A DNA stretch of 64,000 bases from Acidovorax_G lacteus. GTDB taxonomy: Bacteria > Pseudomonadota > Gammaproteobacteria > Burkholderiales > Burkholderiaceae_C. The notes beneath the pieces are model-generated. The model had not been told where the DNA came from and searched no databases. It worked only from the letters and a program-made list of their open reading frames with translations. Both the position numbers and the translations under genes were made by a program. The stretch covers positions 1-64,000 of the forward strand of contig NZ_BAABEX010000010.1 in the NCBI RefSeq assembly GCF_039540375.1. The letters are read 5' to 3'. Of this stretch, positions 8,072-16,647 are shown one piece after another. How positions within the stretch are numbered: the stretch's first letter is position 1; each line of letters starts with the position of its first letter.

Positions 8072-9202
8072 ATGCTGCTGACCCAAGACCAGGAAATGAT
8101 CCGCGACGCCGTGCGCGAGTTTGCCCAGGCCGAGCTCTGGCCCCACGCCGCGCGCTGGGACAAGGAGCACCACTTCCCGCGTGAAGCCCACCGCGGCCTC
8201 GCGGCGCTGGGTGCCTACGGCATTTGCGTGCCCGAGTCGTACGGCGGTGCCGGGCTCGACTACGTGAGCCTGGCCGTGGTGCTCGAAGAAATTGCGGCTG
8301 GCGACGGTGGCACCAGCACCGCCATCAGCGTCACCAACTGCCCGGTCAACGCCATCCTGATGCGCTACGGCAGCGAAGCGCAAAAGCAGCGCTGGCTGGC
8401 TCCGCTGGCCCGCGGCGAGATGCTGGGCGCGTTCTGCCTGACCGAGCCGCATGTGGGCTCCGACGCCTCGGCCCTGCGCACCACCGCCACGCGCGAAGGC
8501 GGCGAGTACGTGATCCAGGGCGTCAAGCAGTTCATCACCAGCGGCAAGAACGGCCAGCTCGCCATCGTGATCGCCGTGACGGACAAGGCCGCGGGCAAGA
8601 AGGGCATGAGTGCCTTCCTCGTGCCCACCGACACGCCGGGCTACACCGTGGCGCGGCTCGAAGACAAGCTCGGCCAGCACAGCAGCGACACCGCGCAGAT
8701 CCTGTTTGAAGGCTGCCGCGTGCCCGCCGAGAACCTGATCGGCGCCGAAGGCGAGGGCTACAAGATCGCGCTGTCGGCGCTCGAAGGCGGCCGCATCGGC
8801 ATTGCCGCGCAAAGCGTGGGCATGGCGCGCAGCGCGTTCGACGTGGCGCTGCAGTACGCCAAAGAGCGCGAGAGCTTCGGCACCGCCATCTTCAACCACC
8901 AGGCCGTGGGCTTCCGGCTGGCCGACTGCGCCACACAGCTCGAAGCCGCGCGCCAGCTCATCTGGCACGCCGCCGCGCTGCGCGACGCAGGCCGCCCCTG
9001 CCTGAAGGAAGCCGCCATGGCCAAGCTGTTTGCCAGCGAAGTGGCCGAGCGCGTGTGCAGCGCCGCCATCCAGACGCTGGGCGGCTACGGCGTGGTGGCC
9101 GACTTCCCGGTGGAGCGCATCTACCGCGACGTGCGCGTGTGCCAGATCTACGAAGGCACGAGCGACGTGCAGAAGATCCTGATCCAGCGCGCGCTGGCTT
9201 GA
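8072..9202 (+). CDS. acyl-CoA dehydrogenase
   Basis: A 376-residue FAD-dependent acyl-CoA dehydrogenase. The middle-domain motifs CLTEPHVGSDAS and QFITSGKNG are present. The catalytic Glu is E361 in the canonical C-terminal position (QIYEGTSDVQ), unlike LiuA, so it belongs to the short- or branched-chain class rather than isovaleryl-CoA dehydrogenase. The start at 8072 has GGAGA upstream. It probably forms a pair with the SDR before it. The substrate is unresolved: butyryl-, 2-methylbutyryl- or isobutyryl-CoA are candidates. Confidence 0.9.
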   Translation: MLLTQDQEMIRDAVREFAQAELWPHAARWDKEHHFPREAHRGLAALGAYGICVPESYGGAGLDYVSLAVVLEEIAAGDGGTSTAISVTNCPVNAILMRYGSEAQKQRWLAPLARGEMLGAFCLTEPHVGSDASALRTTATREGGEYVIQGVKQFITSGKNGQLAIVIAVTDKAAGKKGMSAFLVPTDTPGYTVARLEDKLGQHSSDTAQILFEGCRVPAENLIGAEGEGYKIALSALEGGRIGIAAQSVGMARSAFDVALQYAKERESFGTAIFNHQAVGFRLADCATQLEAARQLIWHAAALRDAGRPCLKEAAMAKLFASEVAERVCSAAIQTLGGYGVVADFPVERIYRDVRVCQIYEGTSDVQKILIQRALA

Positions 9203-9292
9203 CGCGCGGCAATCTTGATCTGGCGCAAGCGCCCTGCAGGTGGGGTCGCGCCACCCCTTTTGCCCGCCAGGGGCGGGTGACAGAATCGTGAC

Positions 9293-10492
9293 ATGAGCGC
9301 ACGCGACACCGCCCCCACCCCCGCCACCCCGGCTGCTGCCGCCCTGGTGCCTACCGCCCCGGCCCCACGCCGCACGCCCCGTGCGGCCGAACGCCCGCGC
9401 CGCGTGGCGCAGGGCGACACCTTGGGCCTGCGCGACAGCAAGGCCGTCCGCGCCGCCGCCCCGCGCGAAGCCACGCGCGCCGCCCAGGGCCGCCAGCGTG
9501 CGGCCGTGGAGGGCCTGCTGGCCAACGCCGCGCTGGCCCCGGCCGAACGGGCCACCGCGCTGCTCACGCTGATCGAAGGCGCATCCGAAGACGACCGCGT
9601 GATGCTGCGCCGCCTGCTCTGGGCCGATGGCGAAGCCCCCGAAGACGAGCGCCCCACCAAGGGCCACCCCGACGACGAGTTGGCGCCCGACTGGCGCGAC
9701 GGCGGCTACCCCTACAAGCACCTGATGCGCCGCGCCACCTACGAGGCGCAGAAGTACCAGTTGCAGGTCGAGCTGCTCAAGCTGCAGGCTTGGGTCAAAG
9801 AGACCGGCCAGCGCGTGGTGATCCTGTTCGAAGGACGCGACGCCGCAGGCAAGGGCGGCACCATCAAGCGCTTCATGGAACACCTGAACCCGCGCGGCGC
9901 GCGCGTGGTGGCGCTCGAAAAGCCCAGCGAGGTCGAGCGCGGGCAGTGGTACTTCCAGCGCTACATCCAGCACCTGCCCACGGCGGGCGAGATCGTCATG
10001 TTCGACCGCAGCTGGTACAACCGCGCGGGCGTCGAGCGCGTGATGGGCTTTTGCACCGACGCCGAATACCACGAGTTCATGCGCCAGGCGCCCGAGTTCG
10101 AGCGTCACCTGGTGCGCAGCGGCGTGCATGTGGTCAAGTTCTGGTTCTCCGTCAGCCAGGCCGAGCAGCGCCGCCGCTTCAAGGAGCGGCAGGTGCACCC
10201 GCTCAAGCAGTGGAAGTTGAGCCCCGTGGACCTGGCTTCGCTCGACAAGTGGGACGACTACACACGCGCCAAAGAGGCCATGTTCTTTGAAACCGACACG
10301 GCCGACGCCCCCTGGACGGTGATCAAGAGCGACTGCAAGAAGCGCGCACGCCTGAACGCCATGCGCTACGTGTTGCACAAGCTGCCTTACGCCAACAAGG
10401 CCCCCGAGGCGATTGGCAAGCTCGACCCGCTGATCGTGGGCCGCGCCCATGTGGTGTACGAGCGCGGCGAAAAGCCCGGCGCGCTGCTGTAA
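9293..10492 (+). CDS. ppk2: polyphosphate kinase 2 (PPK2 family)
   Basis: A 399-residue protein using polyphosphate to phosphorylate nucleotides (GDP or ADP), or the reverse. The Walker A-like motif GRDAAGKGGT is at 181-190 and the Walker B/lid FDRSWYNRAGVE at 237-248. The core from about residue 135 to the end matches class I PPK2. The first 75 residues are a low-complexity Ala/Pro/Arg-rich extension not needed for catalysis, followed by about 60 residues linking to the core. The PPK2 label is firm; nucleotide preference is not readable. It is monocistronic, convergent with the histidine kinase gene. Confidence 0.93.
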   Translation: MSARDTAPTPATPAAAALVPTAPAPRRTPRAAERPRRVAQGDTLGLRDSKAVRAAAPREATRAAQGRQRAAVEGLLANAALAPAERATALLTLIEGASEDDRVMLRRLLWADGEAPEDERPTKGHPDDELAPDWRDGGYPYKHLMRRATYEAQKYQLQVELLKLQAWVKETGQRVVILFEGRDAAGKGGTIKRFMEHLNPRGARVVALEKPSEVERGQWYFQRYIQHLPTAGEIVMFDRSWYNRAGVERVMGFCTDAEYHEFMRQAPEFERHLVRSGVHVVKFWFSVSQAEQRRRFKERQVHPLKQWKLSPVDLASLDKWDDYTRAKEAMFFETDTADAPWTVIKSDCKKRARLNAMRYVLHKLPYANKAPEAIGKLDPLIVGRAHVVYERGEKPGALL

Positions 10493-10546
10493 GCCCTGGG
10501 GAGCCCTGGGTTCGTTGCGCATGGGCCCAGGCCCTCGCGCGATGCG

Positions 10547-12373
10547 TCAGCCCGGATGTTCTGCCGGTGCGCTGCGCCCGGCAGGCGTGGCCCGCTGCGG
10601 CAGCCATTGCAGCAGCAGGCCCTGCAGCTGCGCGACGTCCACCGGTTTTTTGAGCACCAGATAGCCCTCGGCCTCGGCGTCGGCCAGCTCGGGTGCGTCG
10701 AATTCGCCGCTCACCAGCGCGCCGTGCGCGTCGGGGTATTGCGCCAGCAGTGCGCGCAGGATGTCGAAGCCGCTTTCGCCTGAACGCAGCCGTTGGTCGC
10801 ACAGGATCACGTCGGGCGGTGCGTCTGCCTCCACGCGCGCAAAGGCTTCGCTCGCGTCTGATGCCAGCACACACTGCAACCCCCAGCTGGCCAACAAGGT
10901 GCTCCAGGCGTGCAGCACATGCGGGTCGTCGTCCAGCACCAGGCAGCGGCCCTGCAGCGGCAGAGCCCCTGGCAGCGGAACCGGCGAACTGGCGGGCACC
11001 GCATTCGGTGCCGTGGTGGCTTCAAGCTGTAGCCAGAAGCACGAGCCGCGGCCCAGGCGCGAGCGCAGGCCATGCTGTGCCCCCATCAGGTGTGCGCAGC
11101 GCGCCACCACTGCCAGCCCCAGGCCGTGGCCCTCGCGGTGGATGCTCCAGGCATGTTCGGGCCGGTAGAAGGGTTGGTAGATGCGGCCCTGGTCTTCGAG
11201 GGCCACGCCCAGGCCTGTGTCCCACACCTCGATGCGCCAGAAAGTCCCACGCTTGCGAACGCCCACCAGCACCCCACCCTGCGGCGTATAGCGCAGCGCG
11301 TTGTGCACCAGGTTGGCCAGCGACTGGCGCAGCAGCGGGTCGTCGGCCCGCACCGTGGCCCCCGTGGGGGGCGGCCGCAGTCGCAGCGCCAGGCCGCGGG
11401 CGCGGGCTTCAGGGGTGAACTGCAGCAACAGATCGTCCAGCAGTGGCGCGAGCAGCACCGGCTGAGGGCGCAGTGCGAGGGTGCCCGATTCGATCTTCGA
11501 GAGGTCGAGCAGCGAGTCGAACATGCGCTGCACGGCCCGCAGGTTGTGGCGCAGATCGCTCAGGGGTTCAGCCAGCGACGGGTCGCGGTTGCGCAGCACG
11601 ACGGCCTCGGTCAGCAAGGCAATCGCATGTACGGGCTGGCGAAGGTCGTGAGCGGCGGTGCTGATGAAGCGGTTCTTCTCGGCCAAGGCCACCTCCGCAG
11701 CGTCCCGGGCCGCACGGTAGCGCACGGCCAGGTCACGGCTGTGCTCGCCCAGCGCCACCTGGCGCACGAAGAAGCGATGGGCTTGCAGCGCGCTGCGGTC
11801 GATCACCACCGACATCACCAGCGCCATGGGCACCAGAAAATAGGAATACTCCGGAAAAGTCCAGGGGCTCAGCAGCACGATGCCCACCGTGCCCAGAAAG
11901 AAGCAGCGGTAGATCGAAAGCACGGCTGGCATCTGGGCCGCATTCACGGTCAGGATGGCCAGCAACGTGACGTGCAGCAGCAGCATGAACTGCGGCGGGG
12001 AGTGGCCGATGCACAGGACCACGGTCAGCGACAGGCCCACACCATGCCCGATGGCCAGGGCATGCATGCGCGGCATCCACCGCGCCAGTTGCGCCTCAGG
12101 GGACTGCCAGCCTTTGTCCTGGCGATAGCGTCGGCGCACCATGTTCACACCCAATGCGACCACCGCGTAGGCTGCCCCCCAGACCCACAGGACCCAGCCA
12201 TCGCCGCCATGCCAGTGCAGCAGAGCGCCCATCAGCGCCCCCATGGGGGTCATCGTCAGCACGCTCAGGCGCAGGCGCGCAAAAGAGGTTTCCAGCAGTT
12301 CTAGCCTGCCCCCCGGCGTGATCCGATCGCCTTCTGCGGCGGGCGTGTCACTCAGCTCGGCCACGGTACTCAT
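10547..12373 (-). CDS. hybrid sensor histidine kinase/response regulator
   Basis: 608 residues. About six predicted hydrophobic segments (residues 38-190) form a membrane sensor with no recognisable ligand domain. A HisKA domain follows with H242 in AHDLRQPVHA. The HATPase domain has NLVHNALRYTP (about 354-364), DTGLG and GHGLGLAV. A C-terminal receiver has acidic residues at about 481-483, phospho-acceptor D526 in LCDQRL, and K575 or K576. The DLRQP variant of the H-box is typical of a subgroup of hybrid kinases paired with LuxR-type regulators. Its start overlaps the stop of the regulator gene by 4 bases (ATGA), so the two are translationally coupled. The signal is unknown. Confidence 0.9.
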   Translation of the reverse strand: MSTVAELSDTPAAEGDRITPGGRLELLETSFARLRLSVLTMTPMGALMGALLHWHGGDGWVLWVWGAAYAVVALGVNMVRRRYRQDKGWQSPEAQLARWMPRMHALAIGHGVGLSLTVVLCIGHSPPQFMLLLHVTLLAILTVNAAQMPAVLSIYRCFFLGTVGIVLLSPWTFPEYSYFLVPMALVMSVVIDRSALQAHRFFVRQVALGEHSRDLAVRYRAARDAAEVALAEKNRFISTAAHDLRQPVHAIALLTEAVVLRNRDPSLAEPLSDLRHNLRAVQRMFDSLLDLSKIESGTLALRPQPVLLAPLLDDLLLQFTPEARARGLALRLRPPPTGATVRADDPLLRQSLANLVHNALRYTPQGGVLVGVRKRGTFWRIEVWDTGLGVALEDQGRIYQPFYRPEHAWSIHREGHGLGLAVVARCAHLMGAQHGLRSRLGRGSCFWLQLEATTAPNAVPASSPVPLPGALPLQGRCLVLDDDPHVLHAWSTLLASWGLQCVLASDASEAFARVEADAPPDVILCDQRLRSGESGFDILRALLAQYPDAHGALVSGEFDAPELADAEAEGYLVLKKPVDVAQLQGLLLQWLPQRATPAGRSAPAEHPG

Positions 12374-13029
12374 CGTGCGTCGTTGGGCAGAACCAGTTGG
12401 CGGCCCCGCAGGTGTGTGATCGCCTCCACCCGCGTACGCACCCCCAGCTTTTGCAGGATGCCAGTCACATGTTCCTTGACGGTGGCCTCCGAGATGTCGA
12501 GCGCCTGCGCAATGCGTTTGTTGGGCTGCCCCTGCAGCACCCGGGCCAGTACTTCTCCTTGCCGCAGCGACAGCCCCAGCTCTTGCGGGGTGACAGGCAG
12601 CTCTCGTGCTCGGGGTGCTGCGGTGGCAGCGAAAGAGGCGGGAAACCAGGACTCGCCAGCACGCAAGCGCTGCAGAGCAGTGGCAAAAGTGTCAGGAGAC
12701 TCCTGCTTGTGTAAAAAACCGCGCGCACCGGCTGCGCGTGCGCGCTCGACGATCTGCGGGTCGTCGTCGCCGCTGACCACCGCCACGGGGGTGCCCGGGC
12801 AGTGCAGGCGCAGCGCCTGCAGTGCCGACAGGGCCGCGCCGTCGGCCAGCCAGAAATCCACGATCGCCAGTTGCGGTGCGCCCCGCTGGGTCAAGGTGGT
12901 CTCCAGGCAGGCCATGCCTTCGAGCGCCAGCACCTCGGTGTCGGGCAGCAGGGCCCGCAGAAACTCGGCCATGCCACGCGCCACCAGCGGGTGGTCGTCC
13001 AGGATCAGCGCGTAGGGGGCAGGGTGCAT
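12370..13029 (-). CDS. LuxR/NarL-family response regulator
   Basis: A 219-residue two-domain regulator. The receiver has an acidic pair at 11-12 (LDDHP), phospho-acceptor D58 (IVDFW) and a HKQ segment supplying the conserved Lys. The C-terminal LuxR helix-turn-helix spans about 150-205 (LSLRQGEVLARVLQGQPNKR, EATVKEHVTGILQKLGV). It is the expected partner of the hybrid kinase translated from the overlapping frame. Its ATG lies inside the end of the upstream oxidoreductase gene (25-base overlap), so lipoprotein, oxidoreductase, regulator and kinase probably form one transcript. Targets are unknown. Confidence 0.92.
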   Translation of the reverse strand: MHPAPYALILDDHPLVARGMAEFLRALLPDTEVLALEGMACLETTLTQRGAPQLAIVDFWLADGAALSALQALRLHCPGTPVAVVSGDDDPQIVERARAAGARGFLHKQESPDTFATALQRLRAGESWFPASFAATAAPRARELPVTPQELGLSLRQGEVLARVLQGQPNKRIAQALDISEATVKEHVTGILQKLGVRTRVEAITHLRGRQLVLPNDAR

Positions 13030-14117
13030 GGGGCGTGGGCTTCAGCGGGTGCGGCAGGTGCTATGTTGCCTGCAGTGTCCGGCCGGGTCGGGCGGGCATT
13101 CGGCGGCAAGGCTTGTTTGTGGATCGGCGCGGTAGCGTCGTCAAGCGGTTCTACCCGCAGCACCAGGCTGCCGCATTTGTGGCCGTCCTCCACGCGGGCA
13201 TGGGCTTCGCGGAATGCCGACCAGGGCAGCACTGCGCCCACCACGGGGGTGTAGAGACCCAGCGCCGACAGGCGTGCCAGCTCCTGTACGTCGTCCGCAC
13301 GCTCTTCGGCGGGGCCTGCCACCACACGCAGACCCTGCAGCCGACCAAGCCAGGGGGCAGCCAGCAGTTCGGCCAGCGTGGCTGTGAGCAGCAGCAGGCG
13401 CCCGCCGGGGTTCAGCAGCTGCAGCAGCGGTACCACGCCACGGCCGCCGTGGCAGTCCACCACCACGTCGTAGCGCTCCGTCTGCTGCGCCATCGGTTCA
13501 GCATGGGGGTCGATGCACTGCTGCGCGCCCAGCCGGTGCATCAGCGCCCGGCGCGGTGCACTGCAGGCGGCCGTGACGCGCGCGCCCAGAATGCGCGCCA
13601 GTTGCACGGCGGCGGTGCCCACGGTGCCGCTTGCGCCGAGCACCAGCACATGCTCGCCCGCGCCCAGGCGTGCGCGCCGGTAGAAGTCCAGCATGGTGCT
13701 GCCGCCAAAGCACATGGCGGCGGCGTGCTCCAGCCCCAGGCGCTGCGGAATGGCGGCCACCGGGCCGTGCTCAGCGACGCACACGTATTCGGCGTGGCAT
13801 CCCATGCGCCCACCGGAGAAACCGAACACGGCATCGCCCACCCGAAAGCGCCGCACTGCGGGCCCCACCGCATCGACGATGCCCGCAAACTCGCTGCCCA
13901 GCACGGGGCGGCGCGGGCCCCGCCAACCCAGCGCCAGCCGGCCCAGCAGGCCAAAGCCCGGGGGCAGGGCGCGGGCGCGCACACGCCAGTCGGCGCTGTT
14001 CACGGTGGTGGTCAGCACGCGCACGCGCAGCTCGTGCGGTGCGGGCTCGGGCGTGGGCAGATCGGCCCACTCCAGCACATCCGGCGCGCCGTAGCGCGTG
14101 CAGACGATGGCGCGCAT
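13005..14117 (-). CDS. NAD(P)-dependent alcohol dehydrogenase-type oxidoreductase (quinone reductase-like MDR)
   Basis: A 370-residue medium-chain dehydrogenase/reductase. The N-terminal GroES-like domain carries GSEFAGIVDAVG (about 74-85) without the catalytic zinc Cys/His set, so it is the zinc-free quinone oxidoreductase or enoyl-reductase type. The Rossmann motif is VLGASGTVGTAAVQLA. The family-typical end is GHKCGSLVLRV; about 45 further residues rich in Ala, Pro and Thr extend it and overlap the response-regulator start. It lies 11 bases after the CsgG-like lipoprotein gene. The natural substrate cannot be assigned. Confidence 0.88.
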   Translation of the reverse strand: MRAIVCTRYGAPDVLEWADLPTPEPAPHELRVRVLTTTVNSADWRVRARALPPGFGLLGRLALGWRGPRRPVLGSEFAGIVDAVGPAVRRFRVGDAVFGFSGGRMGCHAEYVCVAEHGPVAAIPQRLGLEHAAAMCFGGSTMLDFYRRARLGAGEHVLVLGASGTVGTAAVQLARILGARVTAACSAPRRALMHRLGAQQCIDPHAEPMAQQTERYDVVVDCHGGRGVVPLLQLLNPGGRLLLLTATLAELLAAPWLGRLQGLRVVAGPAEERADDVQELARLSALGLYTPVVGAVLPWSAFREAHARVEDGHKCGSLVLRVEPLDDATAPIHKQALPPNARPTRPDTAGNIAPAAPAEAHAPCTLPPTR

Positions 14118-14128
14118 GGGGCGCCGGC

Positions 14129-15265
14129 TCAGCGAGACAGGGCCGCGGCCGTGGCCGCGTCCAGGCGGCCACTCTGTGGCAAGCCTTTGTCCTTCTGGAA
14201 GGCACGCAGCGCGGCGGCGGTGCGCTGGCCCATCGCGCCGTCAGGCGTGCCTGCGGTGTAGCCCAGCGCGTTCAGCCGCTCCTGCGCATCCCGCAGCGAC
14301 AGGCCGCCGGCAGCGGGCGTGGCGGCCGCCGGGGCAGCCCGCGGGGCCGACGTCTGCGAGGGCGCGGCTGCGCCATCCACCGCCAGGCGGCCACCGCCAC
14401 CCAGGCCCTGGCCCTGCACCGTCTGCGCGCGGTACTGGCGCAGGGAGCGCACCATCTGGTTGAAGGCGTCCATGAAGGCGGCGGCAATCACCTTGCCTTC
14501 GGCCGTGTTGCTGTAGCCGCCCAGGCGTGCGCCGCCCGATCCGCCCATGAGCTGGCCCATGGCGCCGAAGTCGGTTTTGGCGGCGCTGCCTTCCGATGCA
14601 GCCACCTGCACGCCGGAGCGGTGGTCGATGAGCGTGAGCAGTGCGCTGGCTTCTTTGGTGTTCATGTTGGCGCCCACGGCCGCCAGCAGGCCGCCAGCGC
14701 GTCCTCCCACCAGCCCGCCCAGCGAGGCCGATGCGCCGCCGGCGTTGTGGTTCTGGAAGACGATTTCGGGCGACAGCCCGTAGTCTGACGCCACCACCTG
14801 GCCCTGGCCGAACTGGCTGCCCTGGCGCATTTCGCCAGCCTGCATCAGCGCGCGTTCGCGCTGCATGGCCTGCATGCCGGCCGCACCGCGCTCCACCACC
14901 ACAAAGCAGTTGGATTGCTGCACCAGCAGGCGCAGCAGGTTGGCTGTGGGTGGCAGGCGGTACTGGTCGCGCAGGATGGTGTACCAGCCGGCCTGCTGGT
15001 TTTCGATCAGCGACACCGTGCCCAGCGGGCTGTCGCAGCGCTCAAGCTCGCTGTTCGTGTTGCTGGTGGCCGCGCCAGCAGCGCTGCCCGTGGCCACGGT
15101 CTTGGCCTCCGGGCTGCCCATGCGCATGGGCGACATGGTTTCGCAGCCGGCCAGCAGCAGCGCGGCGCAGGCCGCCGTGGCCAGCACGCCCCAGCGGGGG
15201 GCGGTGCGCAGTGCCAGGGCGTGGTCAAGGGTGGGCGCGTGGGGAGTCCGGTGCTCAGGGGTCAT
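14129..15265 (-). CDS. CsgG/HfaB-like lipoprotein with C-terminal peptidoglycan-binding domain
   Basis: 378 residues. The N-terminal signal ends in the lipobox LLLAGC with C41 as the lipidated residue. The middle region (about 65-290) resembles CsgG-type outer-membrane secretion lipoproteins: a LLRLLVQQSNCFVVVERG segment, a Gly-rich stretch, and HRSGVQVAASEG. An Ala/Pro linker follows, then a C-terminal PG_binding_1-type repeat (about 325-378: RDAQERLNALGYTAGTPDG, RTAAALRAFQKDKGLP). The likely location is the outer-membrane inner leaflet, tethered to peptidoglycan. The start at 15265 is chosen for the signal peptide; the frame is open much further upstream without protein-like features. It heads a minus-strand operon with the oxidoreductase and two-component pair. 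No curli subunit genes are nearby, so a curli role is unlikely. Confidence 0.82.
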   Translation of the reverse strand: MTPEHRTPHAPTLDHALALRTAPRWGVLATAACAALLLAGCETMSPMRMGSPEAKTVATGSAAGAATSNTNSELERCDSPLGTVSLIENQQAGWYTILRDQYRLPPTANLLRLLVQQSNCFVVVERGAAGMQAMQRERALMQAGEMRQGSQFGQGQVVASDYGLSPEIVFQNHNAGGASASLGGLVGGRAGGLLAAVGANMNTKEASALLTLIDHRSGVQVAASEGSAAKTDFGAMGQLMGGSGGARLGGYSNTAEGKVIAAAFMDAFNQMVRSLRQYRAQTVQGQGLGGGGRLAVDGAAAPSQTSAPRAAPAAATPAAGGLSLRDAQERLNALGYTAGTPDGAMGQRTAAALRAFQKDKGLPQSGRLDAATAAALSR

Positions 15266-15391
15266 GGTGCAAGCGGGGCAGGAGGGTGTGCAGGAAAGGG
15301 CTGACGAAACGGAGCGCGCAAGCGGGAGCGCGCAAGCGCAGCCGCTGGCCGTGCGCCGGCGCGCGGCATGGGGCCGGACTGTCGCCGTCCT

Positions 15392-15433
15392 GTAGGGCTG
15401 CGACAACCCTCCGGACGGAGGGTTGTGTCCTAC
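15392..15433 (+). promoter_or_regulatory. strong hairpin in leader of lipoprotein gene
   Basis: A perfect 10-bp stem ACAACCCTCC / GGAGGGTTGT with loop GGAC (15403-15426), enclosed by a second short pair GTAGG / CCTAC. It lies between divergent genes, 55 bases before the ATG at 15488. There is no U-run after it, so a terminator for the + strand is not favoured. An RNA control element or protein-binding palindrome is possible. Confidence 0.5.
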
Positions 15434-15487
15434 GCAGGGCGATTTCGAGAATGGCCCGCTGTTGTTGGGAAACCTAGGAGTGATGAC

Positions 15488-16546
15488 ATGAACAGCAGAG
15501 CAGAAGCCGCGGGCATGCGGCGCCCGGTGCGCCACGCCGCCGTCTGGGCCGCGGGCGCGGCCGCCCTGGCCCTGGTGGGTTGCGGGGGCGGTGGAGGCGA
15601 CGGTCCCGGCACCGGCCCCGACGTGGGCTACACCATTGCCGGGCAGTTGTCGGGCCTGGCCGCCGGGCAGCGCGTGGTGCTGCAAAACAATGGCGGCGAC
15701 GACTTGAGCGTGGCGGCCAACGGCCGGTTCGCGTTCGGCACCACCGTGTCCGCCACACGGCCCTATGCCGTGACGGTGAAGACCCAGCCCACGGGCCAGC
15801 GCTGTACCGTGAGCCAGGGCAGCGGCAATGCCACCGGCCCGGTCGAGAACGTGGCCGTGCGCTGCGAGAACGTGGCTGCGGGCACCTACACCGTGGGCGG
15901 CACGGTGAGCGGGTTGTCGGGCGCGGGCCTGGTGCTGCAGAACAATGGCTGGGACAGCCTGGCCGTTGGCAGCAACGGGGGCTTTACTTTTGGGTCCACC
16001 ATGGCGGGCGGCGCGACCTACGACGTCACCGTGCGCAGCCAGCCAGCCGGGCAAAGCTGCTCGGTGCGCAACGGCCGCGGCACCGTGGGGACGGCCCCCG
16101 TCAACAACGTGGAGGTGACCTGCGGCAACACGCTCGACCTGCCCGTGGGCGACTGGAAGGTCGAGCTGTGCACCCAGGTGCGCCCGGGGCAGTGGGGCCG
16201 CAACCTCTGGCGCGTCACGCGGCAGGCTGACAATCGTGTCACCGCCCAGATGGGTGCAGCGCTCTACAGCAGCTCGACCTGCTCGGGCACGCCCACCATT
16301 CCCCCGCCGTTGACCGACGTGGGCACCATCGTGTTCGACCGCAACGCCAGCACGCCAGCGCTCACGGCCTTCTGGGGCCTGTGGACGCAGCCGTCGGGCC
16401 AGAGCACGCGCGTGGTCTGGGGCCGCAAGAACGGCCGCCTGTGCCTGATGGCCGACCAGACGCCCAGCGTGTTCCCCACCGCGGCCAGCGTGGAGAGCTA
16501 TGTCGATCTGGTGATCCCGAACCGCCTGTGCTACACGCTGGAGTGA
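15488..16546 (+). CDS. lipoprotein with two tandem Ig-like repeats, unknown function
   Basis: 352 residues. The lipobox is ALVGC with C32, followed by a Gly-rich spacer. Two clearly homologous repeats of about 79 residues follow, at roughly 47-126 and 130-207. Each starts YTIAGQLSGL or YTVGGTVSGL, contains VLQNNG, GxFxFG and a QPxGQxC motif, and ends with VxVxC, so each repeat has a Cys pair. The remaining 145 residues form a unique domain with several Trp and Cys residues. This architecture is common in surface lipoproteins of this bacterial group, where the repeats look like beta-sandwich modules. No enzyme motif is seen. GGAG lies upstream of the start. Confidence 0.8.
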   Translation: MNSRAEAAGMRRPVRHAAVWAAGAAALALVGCGGGGGDGPGTGPDVGYTIAGQLSGLAAGQRVVLQNNGGDDLSVAANGRFAFGTTVSATRPYAVTVKTQPTGQRCTVSQGSGNATGPVENVAVRCENVAAGTYTVGGTVSGLSGAGLVLQNNGWDSLAVGSNGGFTFGSTMAGGATYDVTVRSQPAGQSCSVRNGRGTVGTAPVNNVEVTCGNTLDLPVGDWKVELCTQVRPGQWGRNLWRVTRQADNRVTAQMGAALYSSSTCSGTPTIPPPLTDVGTIVFDRNASTPALTAFWGLWTQPSGQSTRVVWGRKNGRLCLMADQTPSVFPTAASVESYVDLVIPNRLCYTLE

Positions 16547-16556
16547 GCCCGGGCCT

Positions 16557-16584
16557 GCCCCACGCCGCGTGACCGGTGTGGGGC
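16557..16584 (+). terminator. hairpin after lipoprotein gene, possible terminator
   Basis: A stem of about 11 bp pairing GCCCCACGCCG with CGGTGTGGGGC (one G-U pair, 6-base loop), 10 bases after the stop at 16546. No U-run follows, so intrinsic termination would be weak. Confidence 0.4.
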
Positions 16585-16647
16585 CAACCTGCGCAGACGG
16601 GTCGCAGGCGGTGGGACAATCAGCGCCCCATCTGCCCGCCTTGCCCC

